DNA of 64,000 nt, taken from the NCBI RefSeq assembly GCF_013170705.1, contig NZ_CP033334.1:6115501-6179500 (forward strand), written 5' to 3'. Below the pieces are notes generated by a model. That model worked only from the letters and a program-made list of their open reading frames with translations. It was not told the DNA's origin and did no database searches. Below are positions 8,091 to 17,247 of this stretch, in pieces; positions within the stretch are counted from its first letter, which is position 1, and each line of letters begins with the position of its first letter. Made by a program: the position numbers and the translations under genes. This DNA comes from Mesorhizobium loti. Its GTDB lineage: Bacteria; Pseudomonadota; Alphaproteobacteria; Rhizobiales; Rhizobiaceae.

Positions 8091-9416
8091 ATGATGAGCC
8101 GCGATGATCCTTTCGGACTGTCGGAGGATCGCGAACGAACCCGCATACGGCTGACCGGCGCGCCGATGCCACGGCCGATGGCGCCGCTCTTGCCGGGCAC
8201 GGCGGTCAAGCGATCGCGCACGCATCCGAACGCGCTTGTCAACGCGTTCGCGCCCTTGCTCGAATTCGCGCCCGAGCTTGAAAGCGCGCTGGCGCCGGAG
8301 AACCCGGAAGCGCTGCGCACCCGTCTGCTCGAAGAACTGGTTCGGGCACGCGACACGGCGATGGCTACGGGGTCCTCGCTGGAGCGGGCCGACCAGGCAG
8401 CCTGGGTGGTGGCGGCGTTGCTCGACGATCTCGCCCTGAACACGCCGTGGGGCGGGGCCAGCGCCTGGCCGCGGCAGCCGCTCGTGGTCATGCTGCGCGG
8501 CGATGTCGATGCCGGCACGCAGTTCTTCACGCGTCTCGACGAACTGGAACGCCATCCCAACCGCGATCGCGAATTGCTGGAACTGCAATATGACTGCATG
8601 GCGCTCGGCTTCCGCGGCAAATATCGCGTGCCCGGCCGGTCGGGCGACCGCTCGCTCAACGCCGTTCGCGTGGCCGCGGCACGCTTCCTGCGCGACGCCG
8701 ACGCCGAGGGCGCGCCCCTGTCGCCAAACTGGAAGGGCGTGATCGCCTCCGACGAGCCGCAGCGCTTCATCGTTCCGATCTGGGTCATGACGCTCGGTGC
8801 GGCGGTTGTCGCCACGGCCGTCCATATCGGGCTGTCGATGGGGCTGAGCAGCCAGGCGGTCGAGCTTTCAGCGCTTGTTCGGACCTTGCCGCCGCCTGAA
8901 CGCGGTGACATCAGCCGGACCTCGCCCAAGGTCGATGCTCCGCCACCGGAGAAAGTGGATTTCGCGCTCTTGCCGGAATTCCAGGCGGGGGCGCCGGCCG
9001 ACCTCAGGTCCGCCCTGAGCGGCACCGAGAGCGTCTCGCTGGCCAAGCTGATCATCCAGGCCTCCAACCCGGAACTGTTCCAGTCGTCGCGGCCACAACT
9101 GACCGAAGGCTTCGAGCCGCTGATCGGTTCGATCGCCAAGGTCATCCTCGCCAATCGGGAGCTGATCGGGAACATCACGGTGATCGGACATACGGACGGC
9201 GTTCCCCTGCAGAAGACCAATCCGCTGTCGACCAACCAGCGGCTGTCGGAGGCCCGCGCCCAGACGATCGCCGACATGCTGGTCCAGAACGGGGTGCCGC
9301 AGGACCGCGTTCATTCCGAGGGTCGCGCGGCGACCGATCCAGTGGCCAGCGACAGCACGCGCGAGGGGCGAGCCTTGAACCGCCGCGTCGAGGTGCTCGT
9401 CGAAAAGAGGCTGTGA
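8091..9416 (+). CDS. tssL: TssL1, inner-membrane DotU-type protein with OmpA tail
   Basis: 441 residues: a cytosolic DotU/IcmH domain (about 40-215), one membrane segment (about 225-245, 'IVPIWVMTLGAAVVATAV') and a periplasmic OmpA peptidoglycan-binding domain (about 320-441, 'ITVIGHTDGVPLQKT', 'NRRVEVLVEKRL'). TssL anchors the membrane complex. The start MMSRDDPFGL is followed by Arg-Thr17-Arg-Ile-Arg, close to the Thr-x-Ile-Arg site that PpkA phosphorylates in Agrobacterium TssL. Either of two adjacent ATGs could be the start. A second TssL is at 23650. Confidence 0.94.
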   Translation: MMSRDDPFGLSEDRERTRIRLTGAPMPRPMAPLLPGTAVKRSRTHPNALVNAFAPLLEFAPELESALAPENPEALRTRLLEELVRARDTAMATGSSLERADQAAWVVAALLDDLALNTPWGGASAWPRQPLVVMLRGDVDAGTQFFTRLDELERHPNRDRELLELQYDCMALGFRGKYRVPGRSGDRSLNAVRVAAARFLRDADAEGAPLSPNWKGVIASDEPQRFIVPIWVMTLGAAVVATAVHIGLSMGLSSQAVELSALVRTLPPPERGDISRTSPKVDAPPPEKVDFALLPEFQAGAPADLRSALSGTESVSLAKLIIQASNPELFQSSRPQLTEGFEPLIGSIAKVILANRELIGNITVIGHTDGVPLQKTNPLSTNQRLSEARAQTIADMLVQNGVPQDRVHSEGRAATDPVASDSTREGRALNRRVEVLVEKRL

Positions 9417-9417
9417 G

Positions 9418-12400
9418 ATGTTCATCCTGCGCTTCCTCTGGGCGGTCCTGACATCGCGCTGGCTGTGGACGCTGGTCGGCATCACGCTGCTTTCCCTGGT
9501 CATCTGGGTGTTCGGTCCGATCGTCAGGGTCGGTCCTTACGAACCATTCACTTCCGAAAATGTGCGTATCGTCATCATCGCGCTGCTGGTCATCTTCTGG
9601 CTGATCTGGCTGATCGTCGCCCAGCGCCGTGCGATCCGCGCCAACCGCATGTTCGTCGCCGAGATCGCGGCGCCGGTGGCGGAAAAGCCGCTCAGCCCCG
9701 GCGAGGAAAACGTCGCCGCCGTTGGTGCCAAATTCGCCGAGGTGATGGCCGAACTGAAGCGCCGCAAGCTCGGCGGACGCAAGTTCCTGCGCGAGATGCC
9801 GTGGTACGTGATCGTCGGGCCGCCGGCCACCGGCAAGACCACGGCCCTGCGGCAGTCCGGACTGAATTTTCCGATCGACCTCACCGACGACCTGCAAGGG
9901 GTCGGCGGCACGCGCAACTGCGACTGGTTCTTTTCCGAGAACGCGGTTCTGATCGACACCGCCGGCCGCTATGTCCAGCAGGAAAGTCAGCCCGATGTCG
10001 ACGCGGCGGAATGGCTGGGCTTCCTCGACCTTCTGAAGAAACATCGCGGCCGCCGCGCGCTCAACGGCGTGATCGTCGCGCTTTCGATCGACGTGCTTTC
10101 AGAGGGCGACGAAGCCATCAAGGCACACGGCCGCAAGATCCGTCGCCGGCTGGCCGAACTCAACGACCGGCTCGAAATCCGACTTCCAGTCTATCTGATG
10201 CTGACCAAGGCCGATCTGATCAAGGGTTTCGAGGCTTTCTTCGGCGGCCTGTCCACCGCTTCGCGCGAACAGGTATGGGGAACGACCTTCGCGCTGGATG
10301 CGCGCGTCGATGCCAAGACCATCGAGCGGGAAATTTCAATACTGGCGACGGAACTCGAGCGGCGGCTGGTACCGCGCCTGGAGGACGAAGACAAACTCGC
10401 CGCCCGCGCCGAGATCTTCAGGTTTCCCGCCCAGTTGTCCAGCCTGTCCGAACCGATCCAGGTGCTGGTCGAAGCGATGTTCGGCGAAAGCCGGTATGAA
10501 GAGGCCGCCTGGCTGCGTGGCCTCTACCTGACATCGGCGACGCAGGAGGGGGCGCCCATCGACCGGCTGACCGCGGCGCTGTCGTCGTCCTTCGGCCTGC
10601 CGCCACGACGCGCCCTGCCCGCTCCAAGGGTGGAGAAACGCAGCTTCTTCCTGAAAAACCTGCTCACCGAAGTCATCTTCAAGGAAGCCGGCCTCGGCAC
10701 GTTCGACCCGCTGGCGCAACGCCGCCGCGCCTGGATCTGGCGGGGCGCCGCGGCCGCGTGCGCGGCCGGCGCCTTGCTGGCCGGCGGTCTGTTCACCTGG
10801 TCCTATTTCGACAACCGCAACGCGATCACGGTGCAGGCAAGCCAGTTCGAATCGTTGCAAGCGCCGCTGACCTCGGCTGCCGCAAGCCCGGCATCGGTGC
10901 AGCAGCCCGCCCTCGACGGCGCGCTCGAAGCGATGGACGCGGTCGCGAATGCCCGGACCGCACCGCCGGGCGCCGCCCAGGATCTGCTGGGTCCATCCGC
11001 CTCGGCCGAACTGGTGCGAGCGCAGAGCGACACATACGACCATGCCTTGCGCAATGTTCTCGAGCCACGCATGGTCGCACTGCTCGAGGCGACCATGTGG
11101 CGGCAGATCCGCGATCCGGATTTCATGCTGGGAGCGCTGAAGACCTATCGCATGATGACGGGCCTGTCGCAGATGGATGCCGATTTCGCCCAGAACTGGT
11201 GGGTGAACAGCTTGCCGGAATTCGCGGCCGCGGCGCCGTTTCCGACCGCCGACGCCGAAGAGCATCAGCTTGCCGCCATCCGGCGCATGGCGGTCGACGA
11301 AAGCTATGTCGCGCCCGACCAGGCGCTGGTCGCCGAAGCGCTGAAAACAGTCTGCACGATCTCGTTGCCGGCGCGGGCCTACAAGCAGTTGCTGGCCGAT
11401 CCGGAGGTGGCCGGTCTCAAGGAGTGGATCCCGGCCAATTTCGCCGGCCCCAATGGCGGCAAGGTGTTTGCGCGGCGTTCCGACAAGACACTTCGCGTCG
11501 GGATCGCGGGGGCATTCACCTATGCCGGTTTCCACGACGCCATTCTCGACCGCATCGACGATGTCGCCGCCCAGGCGGCACTCGATCGCGCGGTTTTTGC
11601 CGGCGGCTGTTCGGAAAACTCCGAGACCTCGGTCTCGGCGCTGTCCGAGGATATTCTGAAGCTCTACTATGACGACTACATCGCCCAATGGGACAGCTTC
11701 CTGCGAGACATGCGGCTCGCGCCATTGACCGATCTCAATGTCGCCAGTGAGAATCTGAAGGATCTGTCGAGTGCCGATTCAGCCCTGAAACGTCTGCTGA
11801 CGGCGGTCGTGCAGGAGACCGAACTGACGCGCTCCGACGAAGCGCCCGCCGACGACAAGGCAGCGGCCAAGGGCGCTTCGAAACTGCTCGGCAAGCTTGG
11901 CAAGCTCGGCAAGCTGGCGACATCGGGGGCTAAGCTGCTTCCCCGCGCCGGATCAGCCACAGAGGTGGACCTGACCGGCAATCTGGTGGCGGTACATTTC
12001 AAGCCGCTGAAGAGCACCATTGCCGAGGTCGACGGCCAGCCGCCTGCACTGGATGCCGCGGTCGTCGCGCTGACCGCGCTGTCGAACGTCCTGCAGACCG
12101 TCACCGCTAACCCCAATCCGCAAGATGCCATCAAGAAACAGGGCGGCCTTGCCGAACTGACCGGCGCGGTCGCCAGGCAGGCGCAGATCCTGCCCGACCC
12201 TATCAACGCCTGGCTCAGCGGGATTGCCGGCGACACCAGCAATTTGACGCAGAAGGCGGTGACCTCTGAGCTCAACGCCATCTGGCGGGCGGACATACTG
12301 CCCTTCTGCCAGGCAGCGCTGAACGACCGCTATCCGTTCAGCGCCGACAGCGCGGTGGACGTCAATGTACGTGATTTCGCCCGCTTGTTCGGGCCGGCCG

Positions 12401-12954
12401 GACTGATCGACGGTTTCATCAACGACCATCTGATCAACTATGTCGACACGACCAGCCAGCCGTGGAAATGGCGCGCCGATTTCGGCCTCGATCCCTCGGC
12501 GCTGGCGGCATTCGAGCAGGCCAGGCATATCCGCGACGATCTTTTTCCAGGCGGCACCGGACCGGTGATGAGCTTCACGCTCGAACCGAAGGACCTGTCT
12601 CCGAACGTCACGCGCGTCACGCTCAATCTCGACGGCCAGACCCTCGTCTACTACAACAATGCAACGCGGCCGCAACCGATGACCTGGCCCGGCAAGGATG
12701 GGACAGGGGTCATTTCGCTTGCCTTCCAGCCCATCGACGGATCGCCTGAAATCATGCTCAACGAGACCGGCAGCTGGGCTTGGCTGAGGATGCTGCGCAG
12801 CGGCCGTTTCGCCGGCACGCAGCTGTCCGATGTTTACAGCCTGCGCCTGGGCACGAAGGGCATGTATGCCGATTTCGAGCTCAAGGCCGCCAGCGTCGAG
12901 AACCCCTACAATCTGCAGATGTTCAAGAAATTCTCATGTCCGCCGCAGATATGA
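9418..12954 (+). CDS. tssM: TssM1, IcmF-family inner-membrane protein
   Basis: A 1178-residue TssM. Two membrane segments lie near residues 10-33 and 50-68, a Walker A motif GPPATGKT at about 134-141, a Walker B-like 'AVLIDTAGRY', and a third membrane segment near 440-465. A large periplasmic domain then ends in the TssM C-terminal beta domain. TssM bridges TssL in the inner membrane and TssJ outside. A short Lys-Leu-Gly repeat ('LLGKLGKLGKLATSG') sits in the periplasmic region. It starts 1 base after tssL1 and overlaps tagF. Confidence 0.95.
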   Translation: MFILRFLWAVLTSRWLWTLVGITLLSLVIWVFGPIVRVGPYEPFTSENVRIVIIALLVIFWLIWLIVAQRRAIRANRMFVAEIAAPVAEKPLSPGEENVAAVGAKFAEVMAELKRRKLGGRKFLREMPWYVIVGPPATGKTTALRQSGLNFPIDLTDDLQGVGGTRNCDWFFSENAVLIDTAGRYVQQESQPDVDAAEWLGFLDLLKKHRGRRALNGVIVALSIDVLSEGDEAIKAHGRKIRRRLAELNDRLEIRLPVYLMLTKADLIKGFEAFFGGLSTASREQVWGTTFALDARVDAKTIEREISILATELERRLVPRLEDEDKLAARAEIFRFPAQLSSLSEPIQVLVEAMFGESRYEEAAWLRGLYLTSATQEGAPIDRLTAALSSSFGLPPRRALPAPRVEKRSFFLKNLLTEVIFKEAGLGTFDPLAQRRRAWIWRGAAAACAAGALLAGGLFTWSYFDNRNAITVQASQFESLQAPLTSAAASPASVQQPALDGALEAMDAVANARTAPPGAAQDLLGPSASAELVRAQSDTYDHALRNVLEPRMVALLEATMWRQIRDPDFMLGALKTYRMMTGLSQMDADFAQNWWVNSLPEFAAAAPFPTADAEEHQLAAIRRMAVDESYVAPDQALVAEALKTVCTISLPARAYKQLLADPEVAGLKEWIPANFAGPNGGKVFARRSDKTLRVGIAGAFTYAGFHDAILDRIDDVAAQAALDRAVFAGGCSENSETSVSALSEDILKLYYDDYIAQWDSFLRDMRLAPLTDLNVASENLKDLSSADSALKRLLTAVVQETELTRSDEAPADDKAAAKGASKLLGKLGKLGKLATSGAKLLPRAGSATEVDLTGNLVAVHFKPLKSTIAEVDGQPPALDAAVVALTALSNVLQTVTANPNPQDAIKKQGGLAELTGAVARQAQILPDPINAWLSGIAGDTSNLTQKAVTSELNAIWRADILPFCQAALNDRYPFSADSAVDVNVRDFARLFGPAGLIDGFINDHLINYVDTTSQPWKWRADFGLDPSALAAFEQARHIRDDLFPGGTGPVMSFTLEPKDLSPNVTRVTLNLDGQTLVYYNNATRPQPMTWPGKDGTGVISLAFQPIDGSPEIMLNETGSWAWLRMLRSGRFAGTQLSDVYSLRLGTKGMYADFELKAASVENPYNLQMFKKFSCPPQI

Positions 12955-13478
12955 TCCAGCCCGGCTTCTACGGCAAAATGCCCGCAACCGGCGATTTCGT
13001 GACGCGGCGGCTGTCGGGTGAGTTTGTTCGCGGCTGGGATCGCTGGCTGGCGCAGCACCTCGTTCCGCTGTTCGGCTCGCAATCCTGGCCAAGCACGACC
13101 GCGCTGCGCTTTCTGGCTGGCCCGGCGTCCTTCGGCGCCTCGGCGGGCATCATCGTGCAAAGCGCCGACAGGGTGGGCAGGAAGTTCCCTTTGAGCGTCG
13201 TTGCGCAGCTTGCCGAAGCGCCCATTCAGCTGGCTGCCGCCGAGGCGTGGTTTTCCGGCATCGAAGCGGCGGCCGTCACCGCCCAGAACGGCGAATTGAC
13301 GCCGGACGAACTGGATGCCGCGCTGGCCGGACTGCCGGTGCCAGCCGTCGAGCCGGGCGACGAGATCATCAGCAACATGGTGATGTGGACGGCCAATTCG
13401 GACATTTTCGACATCGATCCGCAATCGCCGCAAACGACGCTGGAACAAATCCTCGCCGCCAGCTGGGAGACCAGCTGA
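12936..13478 (+). CDS. tagF: TagF, T6SS accessory/repressor protein (DUF2094)
   Basis: About 180 residues with the TagF signature 'PGFYGKMPATGDFVTRRL' at the N-terminus and 'DRVGRKFPLSV' further on. TagF proteins act as post-translational repressors of T6SS assembly, often by sequestering FHA proteins. In Agrobacterium TagF is fused to the PppA phosphatase; here the phosphatase is a separate gene at 28808. Two starts are possible: 12936 (used) and 12951, whose ATG overlaps the tssM1 stop. The conserved block starts right after either one. Confidence 0.9.
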   Translation: MSAADMIQPGFYGKMPATGDFVTRRLSGEFVRGWDRWLAQHLVPLFGSQSWPSTTALRFLAGPASFGASAGIIVQSADRVGRKFPLSVVAQLAEAPIQLAAAEAWFSGIEAAAVTAQNGELTPDELDAALAGLPVPAVEPGDEIISNMVMWTANSDIFDIDPQSPQTTLEQILAASWETS

Positions 13479-13558
13479 TGGACGAGGCGCCTTTGGCGGA
13501 TCGCGCTGCCACGCGCGGCGGGATGCCGCCACCCGGGACCGGTTGAAAGAGCGCGTCG

Positions 13559-14614
13559 ATGTGGCTTTTGTCGAACCAGACGCCATTCGCCGTAGAGCGC
13601 AACTGGACACGCGACGAACGCGGCCATGAGGTCTGGCTCGTGGCGATCAAAGGCTCATTCGAGATCGATCCTGACGGCAAACAGACGCTGCTGAAAGACC
13701 AGACCCCGGTCACCAAGGCTCCGCTTCACGGCGCGGATCCAAACGAATTGCTGGACGAGAGCGATTTCAATATCGAAAAGAAACATTCCGATGTGCTGAT
13801 CGAGGGGCATGTTTACGCACCGGGCGGCCAGCCGAGCCTCGATACCGTCGCCCGCGTCAAGATCGGCGATCTGGACAAGACCGTCAGGGTCAGCGGCGAC
13901 CGTGTCTTCATGCCCGGCCCGGTTTCGGTCCGCATGAGCCGTCCGCAATCCTTTGTCGAGATGCCGATCAGCTGGCGCCGAACCTATGGCGGCATGGACA
14001 TGGAGGCCTCGACGCCGGACTGGGATCAGCGCAATCCGCTCGGCACCGGCTTTGCGGTGAACCCGCAAAGACTGGTCGGCAAGACGGCACCGAACTTTGA
14101 ATATCCCGACGCACCCTATCGCGATCATCGCAGCGGCAAGCCGGCAGCTTTCGGTCCGGTGGCCCGGCATTGGCAGCCACGGGCAAAGCACGCCGGCACC
14201 TATGGCGAGGAATGGAAAAAGACACGGGACCCGCTTTTGCCGCATGATTTCAGCCGCCTGTATTATCAATGCGCCCCTCAAGACCAGCAGACCAAACTAC
14301 CGCTCGTCGGCTACGAGGACGTGCGTCTCGGCAACTTCACGACTGACGGCTTCTGGCGGTTCCTGCTGCCGCGCGTGACGTTCGTGATCACCACCGAGTT
14401 CTACGGCCGGGCGGACCGAAGGCATGACGAGGCGCCGATCCACACACTGCGCATCAAACCCGATTTGCGGCAGTTCTCGATCACGTGGATGTCAATCCTG
14501 CCGGTCCCCTATGACGAGGAGCATCTGAAAAACACGACGGTGCGGCTGAAGAGGCGGATCGGTGTATCACCGACAATCGCGGCCACCGGAGTGTGGTCGG
14601 CGGAGGATTCGTGA
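13559..14614 (+). CDS. DUF2169 protein, probable T6SS effector adaptor
   Basis: 351 residues opening 'MWLLSNQTPFAVERNWTRDE' and containing 'VAIKGSFEIDPDG', 'DVLIEGHVYAPGG' and 'ISWRRTYGGMD', which are DUF2169 hallmarks. Members sit next to PAAR-like or VgrG genes and have been implicated in loading PAAR-linked toxins on the spike in Agrobacterium. Here the gene follows tagF by 80 bases and its stop overlaps the start of the next gene (TGATG). The PAAR-like toxin gene is nearby on the other strand (18207-17248), so that protein is its likely client; this is inferred from context. Confidence 0.82.
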   Translation: MWLLSNQTPFAVERNWTRDERGHEVWLVAIKGSFEIDPDGKQTLLKDQTPVTKAPLHGADPNELLDESDFNIEKKHSDVLIEGHVYAPGGQPSLDTVARVKIGDLDKTVRVSGDRVFMPGPVSVRMSRPQSFVEMPISWRRTYGGMDMEASTPDWDQRNPLGTGFAVNPQRLVGKTAPNFEYPDAPYRDHRSGKPAAFGPVARHWQPRAKHAGTYGEEWKKTRDPLLPHDFSRLYYQCAPQDQQTKLPLVGYEDVRLGNFTTDGFWRFLLPRVTFVITTEFYGRADRRHDEAPIHTLRIKPDLRQFSITWMSILPVPYDEEHLKNTTVRLKRRIGVSPTIAATGVWSAEDS

Positions 14615-15705
14615 TGGCCGGGGGCGCGGTCATCGTGGTGGTCGGCGTTGGCGCGCGCACGCCTCTTGGCTTCGACGCGTCGTCAAGCGCGGCAGCGGTA
14701 CGTGCCCGTCTTTCGGCGATCCAGGATCACCCTTTCATGGTCGACCGCTTCGGAGAATTGATGAAGGTAACGCGCGACACCGGGATCGATGTCACCCTCA
14801 ACGGTCCGGACCGTGCCGTTGAAATCGCAATCTCGCCGGCGCTGGATGCGCTTCGGCCCTTGCTGGCGAGCACGCCGTCGACCGAGGTTTCGCTCATACT
14901 CTCCACCGGCGAACCTCGCCCGGGTCAACCGCAAGGCTTCGCAGCTGAAGTGAACTCCAAGCTGCGCAGGCGGCTTTCACAGCACGTCATATTGGAGGGC
15001 GGGGGCTCGACCGCGGGCGGTCACGCCGGCGGTTTGCTAGCGATTTACCACGGGTGCAAGTTGCTGCGCGAAGGCAAGGCCAAGTTGTGCCTCGCCGGAG
15101 GGGTCGACACCTATCTCGAACCCGAAACGCTTGAGTGGCTCGATGAGAACGGACAGCTGCATTCGGAGGGGAATATCTACGGATTCTGCCCTGGCGAGGC
15201 GGCGGGATTCTGCCTGTTGACCACATTGGCGACAGCTCGCGCGCTCGGTTTGCAACCGCTGCTCGAGGTTGTCGCGACGTCGGCCGCGGGCGAAGAAAAC
15301 AAGATCAAGACGGAGACCGTGGTGCTTGGCGAGGGCTTGGGAGCGGCGTTCCGGACTCTGTTCGAGGATGCGCCGACAGACCCCGTCGATCGCATCATCT
15401 GCGACATGAACGGGGAACGTTACCGCGGAAACGAATATGGCTTCGCGGTGATCCGCAATCCCGGCCGCTTCCGAGACGCCGCTGATTTCGAAACCCCGGC
15501 CGACTGCTGGGGCGACGTCGGCGCGGCATCCGGGCCGCTATACGTCAGTCTCGTCACCGAGGCGCAAGCGCGTAACTATCAGAAAGGCCCGCTGTCGCTG
15601 ATCTGGGCAAGTTCCGAGAACGGCTCGCGCGCAGCCGCCCTGCTCGGCTCACCGGGCGTCCGGCCGAGTTCCGGGGCTGACGGCCCCCGGCCTATTGCAC
15701 GGTAG
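14614..15705 (+). CDS. Thiolase-fold (beta-ketoacyl synthase-like) protein lacking catalytic residues
   Basis: About 363 residues with the duplicated thiolase-fold layout: N-terminal 'VVVGVGARTPLGF', the nucleophile-elbow region 'GGGSTAGGHAGGLLAIYHG', then 'LCLAGGVDTYLEPETLEWL' and 'FCPGEAAGFCLL'. Where active synthases have Thr-Ala-Cys this protein has Thr-Ala-Gly. The regions that would carry the two catalytic histidines read 'CDMNGERYRGNEYGF' and 'WGDVGAASGPLYV'. It therefore seems non-enzymatic. Its start overlaps the DUF2169 stop, so the two are probably co-translated and work in the T6SS. It ends 14 bases into the convergent DUF3396 gene. Confidence 0.72.
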   Translation: MAGGAVIVVVGVGARTPLGFDASSSAAAVRARLSAIQDHPFMVDRFGELMKVTRDTGIDVTLNGPDRAVEIAISPALDALRPLLASTPSTEVSLILSTGEPRPGQPQGFAAEVNSKLRRRLSQHVILEGGGSTAGGHAGGLLAIYHGCKLLREGKAKLCLAGGVDTYLEPETLEWLDENGQLHSEGNIYGFCPGEAAGFCLLTTLATARALGLQPLLEVVATSAAGEENKIKTETVVLGEGLGAAFRTLFEDAPTDPVDRIICDMNGERYRGNEYGFAVIRNPGRFRDAADFETPADCWGDVGAASGPLYVSLVTEAQARNYQKGPLSLIWASSENGSRAAALLGSPGVRPSSGADGPRPIAR

Positions 15706-16699
15706 GCAAGGTCAGCCATTTCGAATCGATCGAGAAGCGGTGAAGCCACTCGTCGGTGGATTCGGCGTTGGATATGAAACCGTCGCCGGCCAGCGGGCCG
15801 ACGCCGCTGAGGACAAAGCCGTCCATCACTTTGGCCATTTGCTGATAGGCAAGCACCTTCCTGGCCAGCCGGTTTCTATCGAGCGAGTCGGGTTCGGCCG
15901 CCAACATGAACACTGTTCCGAACCGTTGCTCGAATATGGCGATATCGGCGTCCGCACGAAGGTCCTGGATGCGGGCAGCCACGCCCGCGTCGTCCATGAA
16001 GGACGTGCCCAACAGGTTGATCCAACATGGTGATTTCAGTTCGCTTCGCATCCGGAACGGAATGAGGTCGAGCATGTCGATATCGACGCCCCAGAACCGT
16101 CGGGCCTTGGCGTAGATTTCCGTGAAGGCCTCGTCCTTTTTGTCCCTCGCGAAGGCGAAGACGGGCCCGCCATGCCCCGAATAGATATCTATTCGATCCG
16201 CCAGAGTGCGCAGAAGACGCGTCAATTGCTCGACGGGAAAATCCAACGGAAAGAGAAAACGGACATACCAGGCCAACCCCAGCGATCGTCGCTTCATCGC
16301 CTCGATGTTGAGGCTGAATGTTCCCCGGTCATCGTCGATCTCACAACCGTCCCAAAGCTGGGCCTCAAGGCCCCTGCCCTCGCGGATCCGCTTTCTTGCC
16401 GCTTCGAAGAACCGATAGTTCGATCGGTCAGCGCTTCGCGCCGCCTGCGTCAGAACCGGATCCGCAACCGACGACCAAAAGGGCAATTCCGCTATCTTGA
16501 ACAGCTTGATGCGGCTCTTCGGGCACACCGCCTCATAAACATCCAGAATCCAGTCGAAATCGTCGACCGTCAATCGTTTCGGGTAGATCACAACCTCAAG
16601 CAGGATCTTGTTGAGTGGCGCATCGTCGACCACTCTCGATCGCAAGAGCGCCGCGGGGAATCCCGGCAAGGGCTTTCCTGGATCACTGTTCGTCGGCAT
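15692..16699 (-). CDS. DUF3396 (TsiV-type) immunity-like protein
   Basis: About 335 residues. The stretches 'DRIDIYSGHGGPVFAFA', 'RRFWGVDIDMLD' and 'KSPCWINLLGTSF' match the DUF3396/type VI immunity (TsiV) family. No signal peptide or membrane segment is evident, so it should be cytosolic. The chosen ATG lies within the last codons of the upstream SMI1-family gene (17-base overlap); an ATG 15 bases earlier is possible. As the last gene of the vgrG effector module it probably protects the producer, though its exact toxin partner is not shown by the sequence. Confidence 0.72.
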   Translation of the reverse strand: MPTNSDPGKPLPGFPAALLRSRVVDDAPLNKILLEVVIYPKRLTVDDFDWILDVYEAVCPKSRIKLFKIAELPFWSSVADPVLTQAARSADRSNYRFFEAARKRIREGRGLEAQLWDGCEIDDDRGTFSLNIEAMKRRSLGLAWYVRFLFPLDFPVEQLTRLLRTLADRIDIYSGHGGPVFAFARDKKDEAFTEIYAKARRFWGVDIDMLDLIPFRMRSELKSPCWINLLGTSFMDDAGVAARIQDLRADADIAIFEQRFGTVFMLAAEPDSLDRNRLARKVLAYQQMAKVMDGFVLSGVGPLAGDGFISNAESTDEWLHRFSIDSKWLTLPTVQ

Positions 16700-17237
16700 C
16701 GCCGCGGTCCGCACCTTCGCGCTCCACTTCGATGGAGTGCCTCAACGATTTCAGGAACTCCGTGAGGTATTCGTCAAAATCAGCGTATTCGCGCGTCAGC
16801 TTTCCGTCCTCATACTCCTTGAACGTCGCCTTGCCATCCGAACCCTCCTGCGGCGGCCACATGAACAGGTAATTGTTGGTGTCCTCGCCGAGCACGACGG
16901 CGACCGCGTCGTCGGCCGGATTCTCGTCACCAAAATCCTCGAACACCTCCCAGACCATCTCGAGCGTGTCCTCGAACCATTCCTCGTTGCTTCCTCTCGT
17001 CCCCAGGATCGCGGCGTCGCCGTCGAAGTCGGTCCAGCCGTCATGCATCAAGAGGAACTCGCGATAGGACGGCTCGATGGGGAACCCGCATTTCTTCTCG
17101 AAGCGTGCGATGTCCTTTTCCGTTGCCGGCTTCGACGGCGGATCGGTCATGTCCTCATCCAGCGTGAGCATGTCGAGTTCCCGCTTGGCCTCCAAAAGCT
17201 GGGCCACAAGATCCGTGCGCTCTCGATCGTTCAGCAT
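16683..17237 (-). CDS. SMI1/KNR4 (SUKH) family immunity protein
   Basis: 184 residues, acidic, with the SUKH core 'PATEKDIARFEKKCGFPIE', 'SYREFLLMHDGWTDFDG' and 'NNYLFMWPPQEG'. SUKH proteins are common immunity factors for polymorphic toxins, especially nucleases. The gene follows the PAAR-like toxin gene by 10 bases and precedes the DUF3396 gene with overlap. It is the best candidate for the cognate immunity protein. The assignment to the family is well supported by sequence; the pairing is inferred from order. Confidence 0.85.
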   Translation of the reverse strand: MLNDRERTDLVAQLLEAKRELDMLTLDEDMTDPPSKPATEKDIARFEKKCGFPIEPSYREFLLMHDGWTDFDGDAAILGTRGSNEEWFEDTLEMVWEVFEDFGDENPADDAVAVVLGEDTNNYLFMWPPQEGSDGKATFKEYEDGKLTREYADFDEYLTEFLKSLRHSIEVEREGADRGDADEQ

Positions 17238-17247
17238 GGCGGCTCCA

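Noticed and set aside
13482..13550. A 22-codon frame between tagF and the DUF2169 gene (starts MDEAPLADRAA)
   Set aside because: It is very short, has no matching family and no ribosome site beyond that of the surrounding genes; a 5-base stem in it suggests structure rather than coding.
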